The notes: generated by a model from the sequence alone, not told the origin. Numbered from the stretch's first letter, positions 1-12,934 are shown. The stretch: 64,000 bases of DNA from Margaritifera margaritifera (GCA_029931535.1 JAQPZY010001415.1:682001-746000), one strand, 5' to 3'. Program-made: numbers and translations.

Positions 1-25
1 ATAATAACAACACTAATATAACAAC

Positions 26-62
<37 letters not shown>
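1..62. repeat. (AAT)n microsatellite
   Basis: The window opens in ATAACAA/AAT-rich sequence with about 12 AAT triplets at 27-62. A second (AAT)n tract lies at 410-440. Confidence 0.85.
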
Positions 63-539
63 TTCTTAATATAACAATGACAACAACAATAATAATAACA
101 ACAACAACAGCAACAAGCAAATTCAGTAATTTTTTGTCTACTGTGGTGAGATCACTAAAGGAGTACACTGATGAAATCTAAATGAAATTTGTGATAAATT
201 TGAAGAGTGACTCGGCTGACATATAAAATATCCCAGGTTCATGGTTTTACCTCAAAGGGTATTAGAATAAAAGTGCAAAAAAAGGGGTAAAATTGATAAG
301 TGACCTAGACCCTGAAGATAGAACTTTGACTGTGATACATGATATGAATTCAAATTAGGTGTAACATCATTCAGCGCTGTACCTCAAAAAGATTTTAAGA
401 TACAAAGTCAAAACAATAATAATAATAATAATAATAATAATTGCTCTAAAGTTATAAAGCAAAAAGGAAAGTGCAACAAAAAACTTAGAATATTAGACCA
501 TGACCTTGACCTTGAAGATAGAACATGGTTCATAACACA

Positions 540-1630
540 TTTTCTAGTAATATTATAAAAGTATGGCTGGTAATGTTATACTACAGAAACCCTAGTCAGG
601 AGGATCGGCAATCAGGATAGATAACTCTTCTAAATGATATTTTGGAATGCTGAAAATAAAACTCATTCAGTGTCTCATCAACATAAAACAGTGTTTCATC
701 AATATAAAGCAGTGTCTCATCAATATAAAGCAGTGTCTCATCAATATAAAGCAGCTTGCAAACTTTGTTTGAAATCCATTTATCCTTGGTAAAGTAAAGC
801 TGCATACACCATAATCAGGAGAACAGACAATCAGGGGCCATAACTCTTGTAAAGGCTGTCATCGAATGCTAAAAATCAAACTCATTCCAAGTTGTATCAA
901 TACAAAGATGAATGCTAAATCTTCCTGAAATCAAGGAATCCCTAATAGAGTTATGCTGCAGAAACCAAGTTTAAGAGGATGAGAAATCAGGGGCCATAAC
1001 TCCTTTAAATGATGTTGTGGAATGCTGGTAATCAAACACATTCAGGATCTCTTCAATATATAGCTGCATGCCAAATTTGGTTGAAATCCACTAATCCTAG
1101 GAAAAACTATTCTGCAGAAACAAGTCCAGATGACAGACAATCTGATTGCAAAAAGCCCTTAAATAATTTCATGGAATGCTGGAAACAAAACTCATTCAAT
1201 GTCTTATGAATATAAAAGCGATATATCAAATTTGGTTGAAATCCAACAAACCTTAGTAAAGTTATTCTGTGGAAACCAAAGTCAGGAGGACAGACAAGAA
1301 GGGGCCATAACTTCTTTAAATCAGATCCATTCAACGTATCGTCAGTATGATGCTACAAGCTAAATTTGGTTGAAATTCGACAATCTTTGGTACAGTTAAG
1401 GTGCAAAAACAAAAGTTAAGAGGACAGGCAATTAGGGGCCATAACTCCTCTAAATGATATCATAGAAGGCTGGAAATAAAATTCTTTCAAGATTTCATCA
1501 ATATAAAGGTGGTCAAGATCCAACAATTCCCTGTAAACCTATCTTGTGGAAACCAAAATTTTGATGGATGAACAGACAGACAGATGGACATGATTATTAT
1601 AGGGCTGTGCTAACTTTGTCGAGTGGGGCC
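540..1630. repeat. Degenerate repeat field, about 150-bp modules (GGGGCCATAACTC)
   Basis: The module GGGGCCATAACTC followed by TTAAATGAT recurs near 600, 835, 990, 1300 and 1435, each followed by a GAATGCTG-AA-AAACTCATTCA stretch. It ends near 1560-1610 with a GACAGACAGA run. Units are strongly diverged. A 21-bp sub-repeat (TCATCAATATAAAGCAGTGTC, about 4 copies) sits at 678-755. Confidence 0.7.
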
Positions 1631-1639
1631 CTAATAATA

Positions 1640-2480
1640 TAATGTATTGTCTGAACTTGAACAATTTATCATACCACATGTATCACTAAAGCTGCATGTA
1701 ATTCCATGGTTTGACATAGCAATGTCTGCTTGTTGTTATAGGTCCTCCACCCATCCCATCAGACCATGACCCAAAATCCCTTATACAAATTATGTGTCCT
1801 TCTATGAATGCATTTATATTTTTTTTTAATTTCTATCCAGCAGTGTAGGAGATATAGTTACACAGATATATAAATGGATAGGCAGATGGAGGGTATCACA
1901 ATATCCTCCCACTAAACTGTGGGGACAATAAGGGGCAAATATTTGATTTAGGCAAAAACAAACTTCATTTAAATAGAATATAAAGTCCTGCCTGAGTGGG
2001 ATTGAAGTCCCCCTTTAAGGTCCGAGTTCATTAGCAGGAATCTGTATGTCCCTTGTTTCTCCATAAGAATTCAGGACAGTAAGTTGTTGTTTCCCAGGCT
2101 AATATGATTATTATCAGAATGTTTTGGGCACTTTCAGTTTGGTACAAGTTATAACAATAACAGGACACAAAATAAATACATTTATCAAATGTTAAATGGT
2201 GATAAGTTAGGCTCATCCACCAATCTCTTTCCTGCATAGTACAAGGCTACATGAATACAACCATGATAGGATCTTTCAGGTTATATAATGCATGAGAGAG
2301 ACCAAGAATACATGATACTGTAGACTGTCCAATCAAAATGGACATCTCGATTTACACATCGAGTTTTAAAAATCTAAGAATGTAATTTGAACCATTCATC
2401 ACTCCTTTCATTTATCTTTGAAAATTCTGTCAAGATTTGGCAGTTTGTTGTTGTAAAAAAGACTAAGTCATAGCTGAGAG
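1640..2480. other. Unique AT-rich intergenic sequence
   Basis: No gene, RNA or repeat could be recognised here. Confidence 0.5.
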
Positions 2481-2487
2481 AATATGA

Positions 2488-3403
2488 CAGTTGAGATGTA
2501 GTATATACATATCAGACACCTTCCATGTATATACATATCGGACACCTTCCATGTATATACATATCAGACACCTTCCATGCATATACATATCAGACACCTT
2601 CCATGTATATACATATCAGACACCTTCCATATATATACATATCAGACACCTTCCATGTATATACATATCAGACACCTTCCATGTATATACATATCAGACA
2701 CCTTCCATGTATATACATATCAGACACCTTCCATGTATATTCAATTGAGGTGTAGTATATGCATATCAGACACCTTCCATGTATATACATATCGGACACC
2801 TTCCATGTATATAGATATCAGACACCTTCCATGTATATACATATCAGACACCTTCCATGTATATACATATCAGACACCTTCCATGTATATACATATCAGA
2901 CACCTTCCATGTATATACATATCAGACACCTTTCATGTATATACATATCAGACACCTTCCATGTATATACATATCAGACACCTTCCATGTATATACATAT
3001 CAGACACCTTTCATGTATATCCATATCAGACACCTTCCATGTATATACATATCAGACACCTTCCATGTATATTCAATTGAGGTGTAGTATATACATATCA
3101 GACACCTTCCATGTATATACATATCGGACACCTTCCATGTATATACATATCAGACACCTTCCATGTATATACATATCAGACACCTTCCATGTATATACAT
3201 ATCGGACACCTTCCATGTATATACATATCAGACACCTTCCATGTATATACATATCAGACACCTTCCATGTACATACATATCAGACACTTTCCATGTATAT
3301 TCAATTGAGGTGTAGTATATGCATATCAGACACCTTCCATGTATATACATATCAGACACCTTCCATGTGTATACATATCAGACACCTTCCATGTATATTC
3401 AAT
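2488..3403. repeat. 26-bp minisatellite in four blocks with separators
   Basis: The unit CATATCAGACACCTTCCATG plus TATATA repeats about 32 times. A separator, TCAATTGAGGTGTAGTA, interrupts it at 2741-2757, 3073-3089 and 3301-3317, with a diverged copy at 2488-2503, giving a higher-order structure. Because 26 is not a multiple of three, all frames are open and repeat with a 26-residue period. The overlapping ORFs are artefacts. Confidence 0.95.
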
Positions 3404-3504
3404 CACATATGCCTTAACTCTGCAATAAATAGCAGAGACAAATCTTTACAATATGAAATTTTTCAAATATGACATCACATTACATCATGTTAATTGCAAA
3501 ATCT

Positions 3505-3556
3505 ATCTTTATTATTATAATTATTATTATTATTATTTTTATTATTATTATTATTG
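3505..3556. repeat. (ATT)n microsatellite
   Basis: ATT repeats with one interruption (TTTTTATT). Confidence 0.85.
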
Positions 3557-3709
3557 TGCAAAATATCAAAATGTTATCCTATTAAATTTATTTTCAGCTG
3601 AGAGATAAACTTAGAATAATACTGTTTAAAGTCCAACGAGGCCAAGGCAAAACAGTTGATACAAGTCGTTTTTAGCAAGTTCTTAAACAACATTGACCCA
3701 TTGGGATAA

Positions 3710-3820
3710 ATTTAATATAAGGTATTTTTAACAGTAATCAAGGGAGTTCCTGGCATAGGTTCAATATAAGGTATTTTAAACAGTAATTACGGGAGTTCCT
3801 TGCATAGGTTCAATATATTG
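3710..3820. repeat. Duplication of about 55 bp
   Basis: The string AATATAAGGTATTTT with ACAGTAAT and GGGAGTTCCT.GCATAGG occurs twice in tandem. Confidence 0.75.
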
Positions 3821-3956
3821 CATCTTGATATTTATTTGGAAGTGTTATCTTCTTAAATATTCCTATGGAATATTACTTGTACCATTTATATTACCCAATT
3901 TTATTATGCCCTACATAGCCATGATTGTGTTGATGTGTCATTAAACCCTATATGTA

Positions 3957-4006
3957 TACACGCACACAAAAACACACACACAAAACACACATACAAAAAC
4001 ACACAT
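3957..4006. repeat. CA-rich microsatellite
   Basis: Impure CACACA/CAAAA repeats. Confidence 0.75.
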
Positions 4007-4188
4007 CAACAGTCTTGCCATTGTTGTTAATAACTGATATCAGCCTTTTCATCATGTTTACGCCCATGACATCATTATGCAGTAGGTCTATTGAATAACT
4101 ATTAGTCTGCATTTGTGGTTTCACCCGTGCATAACCTGCATAACAAACATAGCCTTGCATGAGAGCACTATGCACAAGAACAAATGGT

Positions 4189-4345
4189 GGCCATGAAAAG
4201 GGAGGTAATACAGCAGACTACAGTACTAGCATGAAAAGGGAGGTAATACAGCAGACTACAGTACTAGCATGAAAAGGGAGGTAATACAGCTGACTACAGT
4301 ACTAGCATGAAAAGGGAGGTAATACAGCAGACTACAGTACTAGCA
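4189..4345. repeat. 38-bp minisatellite, 4 copies
   Basis: The unit GCATGAAAAGGGAGGTAATA plus CAGCAGACTACAGTACTA repeats four times with a single C/T-type change. Confidence 0.92.
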
Positions 4346-4385
4346 GGATTACTATCATTCAATTACTCCTTTTACAAGATCATAC

Positions 4386-4399
4386 GGGGGGGGGGGGGG
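4386..4399. repeat. Poly(G) tract (14)
   Basis: An uninterrupted run of G. Similar tracts lie at 10691-10702, 17218-17238 (21 G), 37502-37512 (C) and 38921-38934 (C). Confidence 0.9.
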
Positions 4400-4869
4400 A
4401 TAAATTGGGATAGTAACAAAATGCTACAAGCATATTTTATTTAGGTCATTTTATTCAGTATGTTTATCGACAAAATTCACCACATATTTAATGCATACGA
4501 TATAGAAATTTGCACATAACAAATATACAAAACTGGCCAATGATGAGAATTGTACTGAATGATACATTCATAGATACTGACACAAGAAACGTAGATATAA
4601 AATCAAGAGACAAAAGCACATTAATCACAAACTGCACTGTTATACCAGCCAGCCACCAATATCAATCAAATCTGCAAACCTTTGGGGATTTGGGAGATCA
4701 CAATACTGCTTGTAACTTTATATTTCTCTGAATTCTAAACTGAAATACAGATGCCACTAAGTTTTCTTTAAAGTTTCCATTGTCTGGGATAAAGGTGGTT
4801 TGGGTAGCAGATGATGTATTTTTCTAAACACCAAGGGTACATAGTCATGGTACTGTATTTTATCTAGGC

Positions 4870-5215
4870 ATAATGTGTGCCCAACAGCATAGACCAAGAT
4901 CTGCCAAAAGATAATGTACTGACAGATCTCTGTCTACGCTGCTTGCTTTAAATTATACACAAAATGAGCAAAGTGGACCCTGGTCTGTCAGCACAATATG
5001 TGATGGCAGACCTTGATCTATACTGCTTGCTTCAAATGATACATAGAATGATTATGGACCCTGGTCTGTCAGCACATTATGTGATGTATGTGATGGAACA
5101 CCTAGGTCTACACTGCTTGCTTTAAATGATACACAGAATGAATGTGGAATCTAATCTGTCGGCACATTATGTGATGGCAGACCTTGGTCTACAATGCTCA
5201 CTGTATGATATACAC
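4870..5215. repeat. Degenerate tandem repeat of about 115 bp, related to the MITE core
   Basis: The pattern ACCCTGGTCTGTCAGCACA, TTATGTGATGGCAGACC and CTGCTTGCTT-AAATGATACA recurs three to four times. It resembles the inner palindrome of the MITE copies at 19714-19943 and 41285-41468 (CTGCCAGCACATTATGC). Confidence 0.6.
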
Positions 5216-5267
5216 TATACAAACATGGAGTAAAATAAAAGGTCCAATATACATGTTACTCATATAA

Positions 5268-5456
5268 CTTTATCAAGCTGGCTGTACAAAAAATATTGTC
5301 CTTGCTTTTCCATACTGAATCAAGCTGCTGTACAAAAAATATTGCCCTTGCTTTTCCATACTGAATCAAGCTGGCTGTACAAAAAATATTGCCCTTGCAT
5401 TTCCATACTGAATCAAGCTGGCTGTACACAAATATTGCCCTTGCTTTTCCATACTG
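5268..5456. repeat. 47-bp minisatellite, about 4 copies
   Basis: The unit reads CTGGCTGTACAAAAAATATT, then GCCCTTGCTTTTCCATACTG and AATCAAG. Confidence 0.9.
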
Positions 5457-5654
5457 AAATATTTACATTACAGAAAGAACTAAATGCAAGGATGTTAACA
5501 AGGAGAGAGAAAGAGATATAATATTATACACAATGAGAAAAACAGTTTCAAAATACAGCCAAACAAAATAGGCCATGATCTGCATTCAAAGCATTGCTGA
5601 ACACCTACTTTAAATCAAAGCAACTAATTTTTTAACTGAATTTGTATACAAGTA

Positions 5655-6178
5655 GCATCCCATAATACACTGCTTTATGAACAAGTAACTCTCCCACAAT
5701 GCACTGCTTTATGTAAAAGTAGCTATGTCACACAATGCACTGCTTTATGTAAAAGTAGCTGTGTCCCACAATACACTGCTTTATGTTAAAGTAACTATCC
5801 CACAATGCACTGCTTTATGTAGAAGTAACTGTCCCACAATGCAATCCTTTTTGTAAAAGTAGATGTGTCCCACAATACACTGCTTTATGTAAAAGTAGCT
5901 ATGTACCACAATGCACTGCTTTGTGTAAAAGTAGCTGTGTCCCACAATACACTGCTTTATGTAAAAGTAGCTGTGTCCCACAATGCACTGCTTTCTGTTA
6001 AAGTAACTGTGTGAGTGTCCCACAATGCACTGCTTTACGTAGAACTGTGTCCCATAATGCACTGTTTTATGTAGAACTGTGTCCCATAATGCACTGCTTT
6101 ATGTAGAAGTAACTATGTCCCAAAATGCACTGCTTTATGTAAAAGTAGCTGTGTGTCCCACAATGCACTTCTTTATAA
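5655..6178. repeat. Minisatellite of about 34 bp, about 15 copies
   Basis: The unit CCCACAATGCACTGCTTTAT plus GTAAAAGTAGCTGTGT varies by small insertions. The same unit returns in a second block at 6600-6800. Confidence 0.9.
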
Positions 6179-6389
6179 CCAGACAGCCCAAGTATAAAAA
6201 CAAGTCATGTAGAGCTCATCAAAATATAAGCAAATGGAAAACATTGAGCTAAAACCTTCAGAAAAAATTTTCACTGTCTGTGACACTGGTCAAAAGTTCA
6301 AGGTGTCAGCTACTGTTGTGCAGAGTAAATTGGCTTTGCTCTTTAAAGAGACATCCAAAGTATGAACAGAATCCATTCAGAAGCAAATA

Positions 6390-6602
6390 AACTGTAACCA
6401 AAATCTTTAAACAAATATTGGCGTCACTTCCGTCTTTAGAAAAGTTGAGCTATGTCTATTGTGTGCCGACAAAAATGTACATAACCTGAATATTATAAGT
6501 CATAATAAATCTATTGCCATGTAGCGTACTCTATCCTTACTCCCAATCTTTAAACAAATATTGGTGTCACTTCCGTCTTTAGAAAAGTGGAACTATGTCT
6601 AT
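6390..6602. repeat. Direct duplication between two minisatellite blocks
   Basis: AATCTTTAAACAAATATTGG followed by GTCACTTCCGTCTTTAGAAA appears at 6403-6459 and again at 6545-6602. The second copy abuts the restart of the 34-bp array. Confidence 0.85.
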
Positions 6603-6800
6603 GCACTGCTTTATGTAAAAGTAACTGTGTCCCACAATGCACTGCTTTATGTAAAAGTAGCTATGTGTGTCCCACAATGCATTGCTTTATGTAAAAGTAG
6701 CTATGTGTGTCCCACAATGCACTGCTTTATGTAAAAGTATCTATGTGTCCCACAATGCACTGCTTTATGTAAAAGTAACTGTGTCCTACAATGCACTTCT
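6600..6800. repeat. Second block of the 34-bp minisatellite, about 5 copies
   Basis: Same CCCACAATGCACTGCTTTAT unit as 5655-6178. Confidence 0.9.
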
Positions 6801-8525
6801 TACATGATCTTAATAGTAAACTTCAGCAAATACATTTTCACCCATTCCAAAACAATTTAAGTTTCGTACATAATAACCATAAGAAGCCTGTGCAATAACC
6901 TACATGTATCTTGTGAAATAGATTTTAAACCAGCTAAGTCATGAATACGCTAGAATAAATCTGTCATCTGTCCCAAAAAGACCATGACAATCTGCTTCCA
7001 TCATACAAAGAAGAAGCTAGAAAATAATGGACCAATTTTCCAAGAGAAAGGCAAGACTTGAGCATGAACTACTAGCATAGCACTATACAATGTGAGATTA
7101 TACAATTGTGAACATTACATCAAGGAGATTTATGATTTAAGGAACAAAGTAGAAGCAGTGCTGTCAAAATCAGTCACTGTTCTCACATTTACCTAATGGT
7201 GTCTGTAATGATTGTATGTCAACAGCAGTTACTGTTCTCATGTTTACCTAATGCTGTCTGAAATGGTTGTATGTCAACACTAGTCACTGTTCTCATGTTT
7301 ACCTAATGCTGTTGGTATGTCAACTAGAATATTTATCTATTATGCTAACTTTCTGTTTGAATTACACAAGCAGTCAATATGTAAATAATACAAAGTCAAA
7401 TGATTCTTCAACAAGCTTGTTTTTGTTTTTTCCAGTCAGAAATATGATGATATATTGTGATAAACTGGCAAACCAGTAGAAAACACGTGTCACTCTGGTA
7501 TTTGCTAACAAAAAAGGTCCGTACATAAGAAGCACTGAATATAACATAGATAAACAGGGAGTGTGTAATTAGACATACTTATCTACAAACTTCATTCTCA
7601 GACTACATAACATCTATGAATTTTGAATTATACATCAACTACATAAATTTGAACAGAATATAGTGCATTCTCCTACACATTACCAATATCAGTGCATTGT
7701 ACAAAATATATGTTCCATGATTTACTAGGTGCATAAAAGCAAGATGCCAATATCTCAATAGCTATGAAATACAGATTAGCAAGAGAAATCAAAAGTCATA
7801 ATCCTTGGAATATAAATGATCTCCATTTGTTACACTGCAAATAATCATAATTAAAGACAAGAATTCACCAATTTTAAACACTAGCTTGAAAAATTAGATT
7901 CTCCATGTGTAAACTGAACAAATTCATTATGGTCTGAGCACAAGAGTGCATACACTTGTTATGTCAATTACAACAGTTATCTCAAAACCATTCTAAAATG
8001 CAAGTCCAGCACCAAAGCCAATCAAGCAATCTGATTCATTAACATTTGAAACCTCATGAAATCAAAAGAAAGATATACAGTGAAATCATCATTAGTTGAA
8101 ATGTAACAAAATATCTCAAATTAACTACTTTCTATACATGTCAAAAATCTTAAATTAATATCAAAAGTGATGTTGAATAACCTGACACATATCCTTAATT
8201 TTCTGCCTGAAATTAGAAACAATAACTTAAAACTGTGGAATCTAAATGTAGATGGATTAAATGCCCATGACACTGCGAGAACCAGTCTGACAGAAAGAAG
8301 TTAAATAGTAATAATATCCAGAATTGATGCTGGGTCAGAAATCCATTTCAAATGATCAGAAATGTTTGAGCCTATCAAGCTCAAGGAATCAAGAACCTGC
8401 TCTGTTTTCAATGCGTTATCTGTTATTTCTCTAATTCAAAATCCAGGTTTTTCCTGAGCTCTTGTCAAATCCAAACAAACTTTTTAAAGTTTTAATTCTG
8501 AACAAAATTTCCGTTCTTGCTCACT
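6800..8525. other. AT-rich intergenic sequence with a 54-bp triplication
   Basis: Only a 54-bp unit (CACTGTTCTCATGTTTACCT and flanks) repeated three times at 7163-7325 stands out. Nothing else was recognised. Confidence 0.55.
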
Positions 8526-8529
8526 TATA

Positions 8530-8995
8530 TTTTTGAACATACTACCATATTTACCGGTGGTTGTGTATAGGTCGGATCCAACTGCAATTTGCATAGACCC
8601 AGATCTGTGTTCACAAAATGCATAGGCAGATCTGGGTCTATGCAGTTTGTTAGGAATAATCAGCAGAAGAGACAACATAGACCCTGATCTGCATTATGCG
8701 ACAACAGATCTGGGTATATGTTGTTATGCGACAACAGATCTGGGTATATGTTGTTATGTGACAACAGATCTGGGTATATGTTGTTATGCGACAACAGATC
8801 TGGGTATATGTTGTTATGAGACAACAGATCTGGGTATATGTTGTTATGTGACAACAGATCTGGTATATGTTGTTATGCAACAACAGATCTGGGTATATGT
8901 TGTTATGCGACAACAGATCTGGGTATATGTTGTTATGTGACAACAGATCTGGGTATATGTTGTTAGCAGTTGGACCAGACTTATAGGTGAGTATT
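8530..8995. mobile_element. MITE copy with internal 30-bp minisatellite
   Basis: The ends are inverted. The left end has GTCGGATCCAACTGCAA and the right end AGCAGTTGGACCAGACTTAT, matching the inner TIR of the copies at 19714-19943 and 41285-41468. Inside lie a palindrome of CAGATCTGGGTCTATG with its complement, then nine copies of a 30-bp unit (GCGACAACAGATCTGGGTAT plus ATGTTGTTAT) at 8697-8965. The ORFs on both strands across it are repeat artefacts. Confidence 0.75.
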
Positions 8996-9890
8996 GCTGG
9001 TACCTAATGCAATCAATATATGGATAAGGTTTTACTATAAAAACTCTTTGATTCTTGACCCATTAAATCACGATGTCAAAATGCATTTAAATGCTAATTA
9101 TAAGTTATATACAATGCTCTTTGTACATATAGGATAAGTGACAGAAGTAGGTGGAGTGGAAACGGGGAATATAATATCTTAAGACTTGAAATCTATAAAA
9201 CTTTTGTTTCAACTTGAGGAAAAGTATCTTCCTAGCTAGAGAGTTGTTTCCATGGCAATAACCTGTCATATCTGACATTAAGGACATTTCATGAGATGAC
9301 ATTTATCCAAACTATGTATCTAACAGGGCTGGATAAGTATAAAGATAAACCGATACAGATCTATAGTACATGCAGGCATGAGACTTTTCTGGTTTTTGGC
9401 AGATTTCTGCTTTAGTTTCTGATAAGGATGGGTCCCGACATTTCCATAAATTCACTGAGAACATTATGGGGGGAGGGTGTGTAATCTATGGGTGCATGCT
9501 GCTGAACTTCCTGGACTTCAAAGGTAAATTTTAAAAAAAAGAGCCGATAACTTTTTTTACTTTTTATATATTTTGTAATTCATTCATTGTACTTTCAGAG
9601 ACTGGTATTGCCTACTCTGGCAAAATTTGTTCCCTATTTTAATAACTGCTGAAAATAGTGTACTTTTGACTAATTCAGGCTGATTTTTCGAGTACTTTGG
9701 AGTGGCCATTTCTGTCTGCTGTGTGCTTAGATCATGTCCAATTTCCACAAGTACAATATGTAAAGAAATTTCAGCCTAAGTACATGAAAATAGCATAGAG
9801 GTATGCCAACATTCTCTCCATTGTGCATATTGCAAATGCAAACAACTTCATCTTACACCTGTCACTCTCTCAGAAGCATGTATTATCTGT
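8996..9890. other. Unique AT-rich intergenic sequence
   Basis: No feature was recognised. Confidence 0.5.
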
Positions 9891-9894
9891 AGAG

Positions 9895-10130
9895 TGCCCC
9901 CCTATGCCTGCAGGTAGTCAGAATTAGTTGCACAACCAGTCTATGCCTGCAGGTAGTCACAATCAGTTATAAAACCAGTCTATGTCTGCAGGTAATCAGA
10001 ATTAGTTGTAAAACCAGTCTATGCCTGCAGGTAGTCACAATCAGTTATAAAACCAGTCTATGTCTGCAGGTAATCAGAATTAGTTGTAAAACCAGTCTAT
10101 GCCTCCAGGTAGTCAGAACTAGTCAGTCTT
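9895..10130. repeat. 39-bp minisatellite with dimeric higher order, about 6 copies
   Basis: CCAGTCTATGCCTGCAGGTA units alternate between a GTCACAATCAGTTATAAAA form and an ATCAGAATTAGTTGTAAAA form, so the true period is about 78 bp. Confidence 0.88.
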
Positions 10131-10334
10131 CTGCCCTCTTCATATCTAACAAACAGCATATTGACTTAGGTATAAAAAATGTATGGACATGGGAATGATT
10201 TGGAGCAAGAAATTAATGGCTAAATACTCAGACAGTTTTGCTGAAAAGTCAATGTTCCCAGAAAGACATACTGCACCTTGTGTTAGAAAGACATGAATTA
10301 TGCTTCACTAGGAAAAAAGGCTTTAAAGAGCTAT

Positions 10335-10480
10335 GTTGGAATGAATATTCATGAGTAAAAACTGAGTCAGGTGTTGGAAGGAATATTCATGAGTAAAAAT
10401 GGAGTCAGGTGTTGGAATGAATATTCTTGAGTAAAAACGGAGTCAGGTGTTGGAATGAATATTCATGAGTAAAAACCAAG
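10335..10480. repeat. 38-bp minisatellite, 4 copies
   Basis: The unit reads GTTGGAATGAATATTCATGA then GTAAAAACTGAGTCAGGT. It contains the palindrome TGAATATTCA. Confidence 0.9.
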
Positions 10481-10524
10481 TCAGGAAAACTAACTTTAGT
10501 CCATCAGGTCATTATGAACTTCAA

Positions 10525-10602
10525 ATTAATGTATGGTTTATTTATTATTATTGTTATGAAGTAATTAATGTATGGTTTATTTATTATTATTGTTATGAAG
10601 TC
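10525..10602. repeat. 39-bp direct duplication
   Basis: AATTAATGTATGGTTTATTT followed by ATTATTATTGTTATGAAGT occurs twice. Confidence 0.9.
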
Positions 10603-10604
10603 AT

Positions 10605-11565
10605 TTTAATTCTTACTCTTGTTGAGAGTGGGATTAAATTGGATACACCCACCCACTCTGGGCTACAATTTTCCTAGGTATATTATTGGAGGGGGGGGGG
10701 GGTTGAGAGAAGACAATGGGTTCTGCCTGTAGGGGTGAATAGCCCGGTAGGCCTAATTTTTAAAGGGGTAGAAAGTTTTTTTTCTCTTTTGTTTCCCTCC
10801 AAGGTTAGCACTGAAGGAAGAAAAGAAAAAAGTATTAACTACTGATACAAAAACTTAATGGCAAGAAGAACAAAAGAGGTTTAAATGGTTTATATTTCCA
10901 GAGAATCATTTTTTGCTGGCGGGGGGGCCTGGATCCCCTGCAAAATAGGTGAGAGTACCCCTAGACCCCTATTATAATATTCAGATTTTTTAACAGATCC
11001 AGTATCATGCCTGTACATGCCAATATGATAACCAATAATCATTCTTAACTGTATTGGTTCAATAAGAAATTATAAAATTTCAACAAACACTCGACTTGTC
11101 AACAAAAATTAGTCTCACTAACCAGAATAAATCAATAAAACAGCTATGTATGAATCAGTCATCCACACTACAGGAAGTAAACAAAATTGACAATGGAGAG
11201 CTATGTGTCTAAGTATTATTTTTGTATCTGTATGCACAACAAATAGCCCAGCTAGTGTCTTCCCATATCATTGATAAATAGTACATTTCAGTGTAATATG
11301 GCATTAGTTAGGTAAAAACAACAATTTTCAATAAACATGCTTGAATAGTGTTAAATGTATATCATGAATACACATGGCATATCGTAAGTTATGTATTATG
11401 ATACATAGCATATATGAGGTGAGCTGCCATGGCCCAGCTCTTGTATCTATAATGTCTAATGGTAAAATCTGAAATATCTCAAATAAAGTCAATCAATTTT
11501 AACATAACAGAAAACCTCTTCAATCTTTGTTTGCTAAGAGTGACCATTCAATATTCTGCTAGCAC
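10605..11565. other. Intergenic sequence with poly(G) tract
   Basis: It contains a 12-G run at 10691-10702 and a G-rich stretch near 10919-10926. Otherwise it is AT-rich with no gene. Confidence 0.5.
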
Positions 11566-11795
11566 TACAATGAACATGATACAAAGACACTGCTACCACT
11601 ACAATGAACATGATACAAAGACAAAACAAACACTACAATGAACATGATACAAAGACACTGCTACCATTACAATAAACAAGATACAAAGACACTGCTAGCA
11701 CTACAATGAACACGCTACAAAGACACTGCTAGCACTACAATGAACATTATACAAAGACTCTGCTACCACTACAAAGAACATGATACAAAGACAAA
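11566..11795. repeat. 36-bp minisatellite, about 7 copies
   Basis: The unit reads CACTACAATGAACATGATAC then AAAGACACTGCTAGCA. One or two copies are shortened. Confidence 0.88.
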
Positions 11796-11799
11796 CACC

Positions 11800-12885
11800 A
11801 TGAAATTATTTCAATCGAAGTATTGAGAACACTGATGATCTGAAGGGTTATGGAAATACAATACATTATACAGGAACAAAGATATAAATATAAATTGTGA
11901 AATACTGATAATCGTGTTCCTTTTTATGATGATAAGCAAAAACGAATGTCCCTCTAAAAGCATATAATCTCAATTTTAGATGTACACATCTTTTCTTCTC
12001 TTCATCTTTTGACAAAGAATTGATTAAAAGATTCATAACAAAATAACATAGAGAATATTTAAGCAATTACCTGTATGAGCAATTTGCATTGAAATGATTC
12101 TACAAGGAAGATGTCAAACAATATCAAGGGTGGTAAACCATGCTGAGGATAATCATTTCCTCTTGGGATTAAAAGTTAAGGCCAAAAAGCTAATATAGAA
12201 AGTGCCTATTATTAGAAATACAAACTATTCTTAGTAACTGAGAATGTAAATCATGCCATAGACTGAGAGGAATAAATCTCTTCAAGTCAAAAATCCAGTG
12301 TTAAAATTTCACATGATATTTGTCCAAGGATTTGCATTTAATGACAAGAATGCAATCATAAACAAGTTCCAACAGAAGGAATTTTGTGACATTTTTAGCT
12401 GAAAGAAAATCATATCCCATCAATATCAATCTCAAAAATTATTTCTTTTATTCCAGAGTTGGTTTAGTTACTATGTAAAATCTTCAAAACAACAAAACAG
12501 TTCAAAAGCTAATCACAAGACGATAAGGTCTATGTGCACACAGATTACCAAGTCATTACAAGATGTATTATAAAACTAGAAGATTTTATCTTCGATTAAT
12601 TTTTTCTTACTTTTCAGAAACAAAATATAAAAGTAATCAATACAAAGCGATTTTATCCACAGAACTGCTTTGCTAAATAAAACAAATTTTATCTTTCAAA
12701 ACATCTTTTTTTTTTTTTAGATCACCTATCATTCATTTGATAAATTTACTATTCCAATGAATCAGTTATCAGAAATATTACGATCAGAAATAAGCTGTAT
12801 TTGTAATTAAAAAAGTATATCATTGAGATAAATTCTGTAAACAACAGATATAAGAATGTCCCATGGAACACTCAAATTACTCATT
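11800..12885. other. Unique AT-rich intergenic sequence
   Basis: No feature was recognised. Confidence 0.5.
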
Positions 12886-12889
12886 ATAC

Positions 12890-12934
<45 letters not shown>
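12886..12934. repeat. (TA)n(TG)n compound microsatellite
   Basis: A TATATA run passes directly into TGTGTG. Confidence 0.92.

Noticed and set aside
2491..3472. Several ORFs of 65-237 codons on both strands
   Set aside because: All are translations of the 26-bp array.
8647..8943. ORFs of 97 codons on both strands
   Set aside because: They derive from the 30-bp array inside the MITE copy.
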